From: Roseiarcus sp963820775
GTDB taxonomy: Bacteria; Pseudomonadota; Alphaproteobacteria; Rhizobiales; Beijerinckiaceae
DNA: 64,000 nucleotides
Direction: 5' to 3'
Assembly: GCA_963820775.1 (NCBI GenBank)
Contig: CAWGBF010000009.1
Location: 62,001-126,000 of the forward strand
Each line of letters opens with the position of its first letter. Position 1 is the first letter of the stretch. Shown here piece by piece: positions 58,938 through 64,000 of this stretch. Below the pieces are notes generated by a model. The model did not search any database, had not been told where the DNA came from, and saw only the letters and a program-made list of their open reading frames with translations. Both the position numbers and the translations under genes were made by a program.

Positions 58938-59966
58938 CTATTCCGCCGCCTCCCTCAGCCTCGCCGCTGCGGCTTCAGGGGTCAGGTCGCGTTGGGGAGA
59001 GGCCAGTATTTCGAAGCCGACCATGAACTTCCGGATCGTCGCCGAGCGAAGAAGCGGCGGGTAGAAATGCGCGTGCATCTGCCATTCGGCGTGCAGCGCG
59101 CCGTCGGTCGGCTTCTGGTGAAAACCCATCGAGTAAGGGAATGGAACATCGAACAGGTTGTCATAGAGCTTGGTCAGTTGAGACAAAACGTGGGCAAGCG
59201 ACGGCCTTTCTGCCGCGCTCATCTCATCAAATCCGCCGATGCGTCGACGTGGCAGGATCATGGTCTCAAACGGCCAGTTCGCCCAGAACGGCACGAGAAC
59301 GCAGAAATCGTCGTTGGCGAGAACGACGCGCTCGCCGTGCTGAAGTTCCTGCGCGAGATAGTCGAGAAGCAGCGGCCGGCCGTGCTGGAGGAGATACTCG
59401 CCCTGGCGAAGGGTCTCTTTTTCCAGTTCGTTCGGCAGATGGCGGGTCGCCCAGATCTGGCCGTGCGGGTGAGGATTCGAGGCGCCCATCATCTCGCCCC
59501 GATTCTCGAAAATCTGCACAGAAGCGATGTCGGGCAGGCCCCCGAGCGCGATCGTCTCCTCGACCCAGGCGTCGACCACGTGCTCGATGTCGGCGACCGC
59601 CATGCCAGACAGCGTGAGATCGTGACGCGGGGAAAAGCAGAGCACGCGGCAGCGTCCCGGTTCGCCTTCGGCGACGAGCAGTCCATCGCTTTCCGCATTG
59701 GTTGGCGCATCGGCCTGCAGCGCCTGAAAATCATTGTCGAACACGAAGGTGTGCGGGTAGTCGGGATTGCGAGCGCCGCCCACGCGCAGGTTGCCCGGAC
59801 ACAGATAGCAGTTGGGGTCATGGGCGAGCGCGGCGGGCGCGGCCTTTGGCTCGCGCTGGCCCTGCCACGGCCGCTGCGCGCGATGCGGCGAAACCAAGAC
59901 CCATTCGCCGGTCAGCGGATTGAGGCGGCGGTGCGAGGCGCCGCGGAGCGTCTTTATGCTCGCCAC
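58938..59966 (-). CDS. galT: Galactose-1-phosphate uridylyltransferase
   Basis: 342 residues from GTG 59966 (VASIKTLRGASHRRLNPL). It exchanges UMP between UDP-glucose and galactose-1-phosphate in the Leloir pathway. Motifs: LTGEWVLVSPHRAQRPWQGQ, zinc Cys pair in NCYLCPGNLRVGG, and the nucleophile loop MMGASNPHPHGQIWATRHLP (His-Pro-His and Gln). LVPFWANWPFETMILPRR and EWQMHAHFYPPLLRS (second zinc His) complete the fold. Begins 12 bases after the galK stop, so galK-galT form an operon. No galE in the window. Confidence 0.96.
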   Translation of the reverse strand: MASIKTLRGASHRRLNPLTGEWVLVSPHRAQRPWQGQREPKAAPAALAHDPNCYLCPGNLRVGGARNPDYPHTFVFDNDFQALQADAPTNAESDGLLVAEGEPGRCRVLCFSPRHDLTLSGMAVADIEHVVDAWVEETIALGGLPDIASVQIFENRGEMMGASNPHPHGQIWATRHLPNELEKETLRQGEYLLQHGRPLLLDYLAQELQHGERVVLANDDFCVLVPFWANWPFETMILPRRRIGGFDEMSAAERPSLAHVLSQLTKLYDNLFDVPFPYSMGFHQKPTDGALHAEWQMHAHFYPPLLRSATIRKFMVGFEILASPQRDLTPEAAAARLREAAE

Positions 59967-59977
59967 GGCGGCGTTCC

Positions 59978-61138
59978 TCAAACCGCGATCAGGCGCGCGC
60001 CCTCGGATGGCGCGCAGACGAAGATTTCCGCATCCAGTCCGGTTGCGATTCGGTAGCCGTCGGTTAAGATTTGCGACGCCTTGTCGACCGCCCACGCTTC
60101 GACCAAGCTGACCGTAAAGCCGCCAAAGCCGCCGCCCGTCATGCGCGACCCGTAGACGCCCTCGACCGTCTGGGCCAGTCCGACCAGCATATCGACCTCG
60201 GGACAGGTGATCTCAAAGTCCTTTTGCATCGAGACATGGGAAGCGTTCATGGCGCGCCCACAGGTGACGAAATCGCCGCTTCCAAGCGCGCGCTCCGCTT
60301 CCAGCACGCGCGCGTTCTCGGTGACGATGTGGCGACAGCGGCGGTAGATGAGATCGGGCAGCTTACGGCGTCTGGCTTCGAGCTGCTGTGGCGTCACGTC
60401 GCGCAGCGCGCGGATCGGCCCGAGATAGCGGCTGAGCAGCCTCACCCCTTCCTCGCAAGCCTCGCGCCGCAAATTGTACTCTCCGCCAGCATGCTGGTGG
60501 CGGACCCTGCTATTGGCGATAAGAAGCCTTAAGTTCGGCGCTATGGCGACATTGCGCGATTCGAGACTGCGGCAATCGATCAAGAGCGCATGGCCGGCGG
60601 TGCCGCAGCACGAAATATACTGATCCATCACCCCGCAGCGCATCCCCACAAAATCATTCTCAGCGCGCTGACAGAGCAGCGCGATTTCGATCGGATCGAA
60701 CGGCAGGCAGCTCTCGGTCAAGAGCGCGTGCGCGACCGAGACCTCGAGCGCGGCCGAGGAGCTCAAGCCCGCTCCAATCGGAACATCGCTCCAGATGATG
60801 AGATCGGCGCCGGAAAGGTTGCGCCCGCTCATCTCCAGCATCAGCGCGATGCCGAGAACGTAATCCGACCAGTCGCCGCTGGCGGCTTCAGGCGGAGAAT
60901 CGAGATCGAACTCGCGCGTCTCGTCCATGATCATGGAATAGACTCTGAGGCGCCGGTCGGGCCGTTGCGAGGCTGCGGTCAAAGTGGAGAATTCGAGCGC
61001 CGCCGGCATGACGAAGCCGTCGTTATAGTCGGTATGCTCGCCGATCAGATTGACGCGGCCTGGCGCGCGGCTGACCGTCGGCGCGCGACCGAACCGATAG
61101 GCGAACTCGACCGCAAGGTCGCGCGCCTGAACGCTCAT
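59978..61138 (-). CDS. galK: Galactokinase
   Basis: 386 residues. GHMP kinase signatures: galactokinase motif GRVNLIGEHTDYNDGF, ATP loop SDVPIGAGLSSSAALEVSVA, and the C-terminal GSRMTGGGFGGFTVSLV. The catalytic Asp is in RCGVMDQYISCCG. It phosphorylates D-galactose at C1 with ATP in the cytosol. First gene of the galK-galT pair. Complete and in frame. Confidence 0.96.
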   Translation of the reverse strand: MSVQARDLAVEFAYRFGRAPTVSRAPGRVNLIGEHTDYNDGFVMPAALEFSTLTAASQRPDRRLRVYSMIMDETREFDLDSPPEAASGDWSDYVLGIALMLEMSGRNLSGADLIIWSDVPIGAGLSSSAALEVSVAHALLTESCLPFDPIEIALLCQRAENDFVGMRCGVMDQYISCCGTAGHALLIDCRSLESRNVAIAPNLRLLIANSRVRHQHAGGEYNLRREACEEGVRLLSRYLGPIRALRDVTPQQLEARRRKLPDLIYRRCRHIVTENARVLEAERALGSGDFVTCGRAMNASHVSMQKDFEITCPEVDMLVGLAQTVEGVYGSRMTGGGFGGFTVSLVEAWAVDKASQILTDGYRIATGLDAEIFVCAPSEGARLIAV

Positions 61139-61243
61139 CTGAAGCCCTCCCGTCCGCGAAGAACAGGAGGCCCCGCTGGCCCCCAGGTCAAGCGAGTTTG
61201 AGCGCGACTCATCTTGGCGGCGTCGCAGGTGGCAGGCCGAGAG

Positions 61244-62818
61244 TCACGGGGCGAGCCGAAGCATGCGCCGCGCCCGGTTGAGGACAGCCGTCGGCATGGC
61301 GCGGGTGAGGTAAAGTCCGAGGACTAGTGCGGGAAAATACGCCGCGGCCCCGATCACGATCAGGGCCGCGAGGCGAGTCTCGCGGGCGAAGCGCGGAAGA
61401 TGCGCCAGGAGCGCGACAAGGGGTCCGTCGGCCAGCGTCAGCGCAAGCGCAAGCGCGCCAGCCGCAAACAGTGTCGCTGCGGCGGTCGCGAGCAAGCGGG
61501 CGTCGGGGGCTGTCCAGCCGCGCCGGCGGGCGAGCGCAAAGATGCCGGCGACCTTGATCCAGAGTCCGGCCGCGGTCGCCAGCGCCAGGCCCGGCGCGCC
61601 GAGCGGCCGAAACAGCGCGATCTTGAGCGCCACATTAACGGCGATGCCGACCAGCGTGACCTTGAGTGGCGTCGCGGTGTCGCCGCGCGACAAAAAGCTC
61701 GCCGTGGCGATCCGGTCGACCAGCAAAGCCGGCATGCCGATCGCATAAGCCGCAAGCACCCCAGCGGCCTGCTGGGTCGCACTAGCCTTGAAGGCGCCGT
61801 GCTCGAAGGCGACCGCGACGATGAGGTCGGGAATGAGAAGAAACGCCACGATGAAAGGAGCGCCGAGCGCCAGCGTCAGTGAAGCGGCGCGGTTCTGAGC
61901 GGCGAGCGCGCCTTGCTCGTCCCCGAGGGCGACGAGGGCCGACATTTCCCTGAGCAGCACCGAGCCGGTGGCGATAACGATGACCCCGCCGGGCAATTGA
62001 TAGAGCCGGTCGGCGTAGCTGATGGCGGAGAGACCGCCGGTGGGTAAAAGCGAGCCCACGATCTGGTCGGCGAGCGCGCCGATCTGATAGCTCGCGGAAA
62101 TGCCGATCGCCGGCCCCAGCATCCAAAGGAATTTGCGGATTTCGGGCGTCCATCGCGGCCAGGTCAGCCGCTCGAGCAGGCCGCGCCGGCGCGCAGCGGC
62201 CATGACGATGGCAAGCTGAGTAGCGCCGGAGGCGAGAAATCCCCAGCTCGCCATGCTGGCGATTCCGGGCGAGACTTTCGGAAACAATGCGGCGAACGCA
62301 AGGAACGCGATCATACACACATTGGCCGCGGCGGGCGCCGAAGCGGGCGCTCCCCAGGCGTTATTGGCGTTGAGCGTCCCCTGATGCAGCGCGAAGACGG
62401 CGATGAAGGCGATGTAGGGGAACATGACGCGTGACATCGCCACCGCTTGGGCGAACTTCTCGGGCTGGCTGACGAAGCCGGGGGAAGTCAGCTGCACCAG
62501 CAGCGGCATGTCGAGATAGACGAGGCCGAGCAGGGCAACCTGCGACAGAATGAGCAGCGTGAACACCTGGCTTGCGAATCTGCCCGCTTCCTCAGGGCCT
62601 CCCGCCTCGAGCACGCGGGTGTAGGTCGGCAGATAGGCGGCGTTGAACGACCCCTCGCCGAAGATCTGGCGGAACTGGTTGGGCAGCTTGATCGCCGCGA
62701 CATAGGCGTCGTTGAGCGCCCCGCCGCCCAGGAGCGCGGCGAGCGCCATATCGCGCAGGAAGCCTGTCAGTCGAGAAGCGACCGTCCAGCCGCCGACCAG
62801 AAAGATATTGCGGTACAT
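61244..62818 (-). CDS. murJ: Lipid II flippase MurJ (MviN)
   Basis: 524 residues with about 14 hydrophobic helices. The MATE-like MurJ signature is at the start: MYRNIFLVGGWTVASRLTGF, LRDMALAALLGGGALNDAYV, KLPNQFRQIFGEGSFNAAYL. Charged residues of the cavity (Arg in SRLTGFLRD, Asp in NDAY, Arg in PNQFRQ) are retained. SYADRLYQLPGGVIVIATGS is another MurJ block. It moves undecaprenyl-linked peptidoglycan precursor across the inner membrane. Essential in most bacteria; intact here. Confidence 0.96.
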   Translation of the reverse strand: MYRNIFLVGGWTVASRLTGFLRDMALAALLGGGALNDAYVAAIKLPNQFRQIFGEGSFNAAYLPTYTRVLEAGGPEEAGRFASQVFTLLILSQVALLGLVYLDMPLLVQLTSPGFVSQPEKFAQAVAMSRVMFPYIAFIAVFALHQGTLNANNAWGAPASAPAAANVCMIAFLAFAALFPKVSPGIASMASWGFLASGATQLAIVMAAARRRGLLERLTWPRWTPEIRKFLWMLGPAIGISASYQIGALADQIVGSLLPTGGLSAISYADRLYQLPGGVIVIATGSVLLREMSALVALGDEQGALAAQNRAASLTLALGAPFIVAFLLIPDLIVAVAFEHGAFKASATQQAAGVLAAYAIGMPALLVDRIATASFLSRGDTATPLKVTLVGIAVNVALKIALFRPLGAPGLALATAAGLWIKVAGIFALARRRGWTAPDARLLATAAATLFAAGALALALTLADGPLVALLAHLPRFARETRLAALIVIGAAAYFPALVLGLYLTRAMPTAVLNRARRMLRLAP

Positions 62819-62863
62819 TGCGTCGGTGTAGCTGGATTCGCCGCGCGGCTGAAATCGGGGTCC

Positions 62864-64000
62864 TCAGGACGACCAGGTCAGCGCCGCGTCGATATCGCGC
62901 CAGAGGTCCTCGACGTCTTCGATTCCAGCGGAGAGCCGCAACAGATCATGGGGACAGGGCGAGCTCGCGCCTTCGATAGAAGCGCGATGCTCGATCAACG
63001 ACTCGACCCCGCCAAGCGAGGTTGCCCGCTTCCACAGGCGCACCCGGGCCGCAGTTGCGATCGCTGCCTCCGCGCCGCCGCGAATGCGGATCGACAGCAT
63101 CCCTCCAAATCCGCCCTTCATCTGACGGCGCGCGAGGTCGTGGCCCGGGTGGTGCTGGAGTCCCGGGTAGAGCACGCCGGAGACGGAGGCGTGATTGGAG
63201 AGGCGATTGGCGAGCTCCATCGCGTTCGCCGCCGCCGCGCGCACCCGCAGGTCGAGCGTTCTCAAGCCTCGGATCAAGAGGAACGCTTCGAACGGATGGA
63301 GGATCATTCCGTGCGACTGGCGAATGGTCCGGGCGCGTGCGCAAAGGGCGTCGTCGCGCGCGAAGCAGAGCGCGCCGGCAATGACGTCTGAATGTCCGTT
63401 CAAATATTTGGTCGCCGAATGCATGACCACGTCGGCGCCCAGCGCAATCGGGCGCGTGAAAACGGGCGTCCCGCAGGTCGAATCAACCGCGAGGAGGGCG
63501 CCTGCCCCATGAGCCGCGCGCGCCGCGCCTTCAATGTCGCTCACGCTCCACAGCGGATTGCTCGGCGTCTCGAGCCATACGAGCTTCGTCGTCCCCGGCT
63601 TCAGCGCCGCGGAAAGCGCTGGCAAATCCTCAGCGTCGACGAAGTCGACGCTGATCCCGAAGGCCGGCGCCTCGTTGGTGAGCCAGCCACGCAAAGCCCA
63701 ATACATGCCATTGGGCGCGATCACATGCGAGCCGGGTCCGAGGCTCAGGAAAAGGGCGATCGCCGCCGACATGCCCGAGCCCAAGACAAGGGTGATGGCT
63801 GCGCCTTCGAGCGCTCCGATCAAAGTCTCCGCCTCGCGCACGGTGTCGTTGTCGGGGCGGCCGTAGGAATTGCCGCTGCGATAACGATTGTCGGGATCGC
63901 GCTCGAAGGTCGTGGCGAGATGGATCGGCGGCACAATCGCGCGGGTGCGCTCGTCGATCGTCCCCAGCGCCTGGGCGGCGAGGGTGCGCGGGCTTAGAGG
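62864..64000 (-). CDS. Cys/Met metabolism PLP enzyme (cystathionine gamma-synthase/beta-lyase type), 5' end off window
   Basis: The frame is open to the window edge; 378 residues are visible, starting ...PLSPRTLAAQALGTIDERTR. Family blocks: IVPPIHLATTFERD, NSYGRPDNDTVREAETLIGA, LVLGSGMSAAIALFLSL, WLETPSNPLWSVSDIEG, LAVDSTCGTPVFTRPIALG (Asp), and the Schiff-base Lys in ADVVMHSATKYLNGHSDVIA. The C-terminus GGVESLIEHRASIEG is the usual GGxESL patch. It catalyses cystathionine or methionine-type elimination/replacement. An ATG-like GTG at 63934 is internal, not the start. Confidence 0.9.
   Translation of the reverse strand, partial: PLSPRTLAAQALGTIDERTRAIVPPIHLATTFERDPDNRYRSGNSYGRPDNDTVREAETLIGALEGAAITLVLGSGMSAAIALFLSLGPGSHVIAPNGMYWALRGWLTNEAPAFGISVDFVDAEDLPALSAALKPGTTKLVWLETPSNPLWSVSDIEGAARAAHGAGALLAVDSTCGTPVFTRPIALGADVVMHSATKYLNGHSDVIAGALCFARDDALCARARTIRQSHGMILHPFEAFLLIRGLRTLDLRVRAAAANAMELANRLSNHASVSGVLYPGLQHHPGHDLARRQMKGGFGGMLSIRIRGGAEAAIATAARVRLWKRATSLGGVESLIEHRASIEGASSPCPHDLLRLSAGIEDVEDLWRDIDAALTWSS

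Noticed and set aside
58992..60056. 354-residue plus-strand ORF opposite galT
   Set aside because: No motifs; complementary to a well-supported galT.
62447..63391. 314-residue plus-strand ORF opposite murJ and the PLP enzyme
   Set aside because: Crosses the gap between two solid minus-strand genes and has no family features.

Overview
The window comes from a GC-rich alphaproteobacterium, most likely Hyphomicrobiales (Rhizobiales) in the Methylocystaceae/Beijerinckiaceae neighbourhood. This rests on protein flavour only: a GCG_CRPN-type small secreted protein, a PleC-like histidine kinase, DUF5939 and TPR cyclases, a CUT2 sugar transporter beside a rhamnose-type mutarotase, and PEP-CTERM proteins. 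The genus cannot be read from the sequence.

Layout. 0-9 kb: secreted protein end, GST, histidine kinase, a decayed cyclase, a broken surface-polysaccharide-type gene, a methyltransferase and a degenerate ISNCY element. 9-18 kb: a PEPxxWA-CTERM protein, then a minus-strand gene train of diheme cytochrome c, unknown protein, SRPBCC, cytochrome P450, tandem-SRPBCC protein and ThDP enzyme, preceded by a 59-residue ORF, a lone prepilin peptidase and a pseudopilin that also carries a PEP-CTERM tail. 18-26 kb: accessory region with IS630 remnants, an integrase carrying one stop codon, and a 1.54-kb inverted repeat (two IS110-family copies) around an IS630 element, ending at tRNA-Lys(CTT). 26-41 kb: housekeeping genes (ilvC, lemA and TPM genes, D-Ala-D-Ala carboxypeptidase, nudC, aminotransferase, cyclase, htpG, PQQ-type sugar dehydrogenase). 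41-49 kb: divergent sugar locus (mutarotase, mandelate-racemase-type dehydratase and GntR regulator facing a CUT2 ABC transporter). 49-51 kb: graveyard of IS630, integrase and SHOCT fragments. 51-58.5 kb: cyclase-TPR gene, GNAT gene and a five-gene minus-strand operon YcaO, TfuA, helical protein, HELGH metalloprotease and a protein ending in seven SGAGV repeats. 58.9-64 kb: galT, galK, murJ and a Cys/Met-type PLP enzyme running off the edge.

The strongest candidate for an undescribed system is the YcaO-TfuA-protease-SGAGV operon. YcaO/TfuA pairs install backbone thioamides or azolines in peptides; here the likely substrate is a Gly/Ser repeat protein and a protease is encoded in the same operon. 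Second is the ThDP enzyme/SRPBCC/P450/cytochrome c cluster, which looks like a small specialised-metabolite pathway.

Caution: many genes, including ilvC, are split by single-base shifts, mostly +1 insertions in short homopolymers, and the two IS110 copies differ by 6G versus 5G. Many apparent pseudogenes may therefore be sequence errors. Frameshifted genes are given here as their full reconstructed span.
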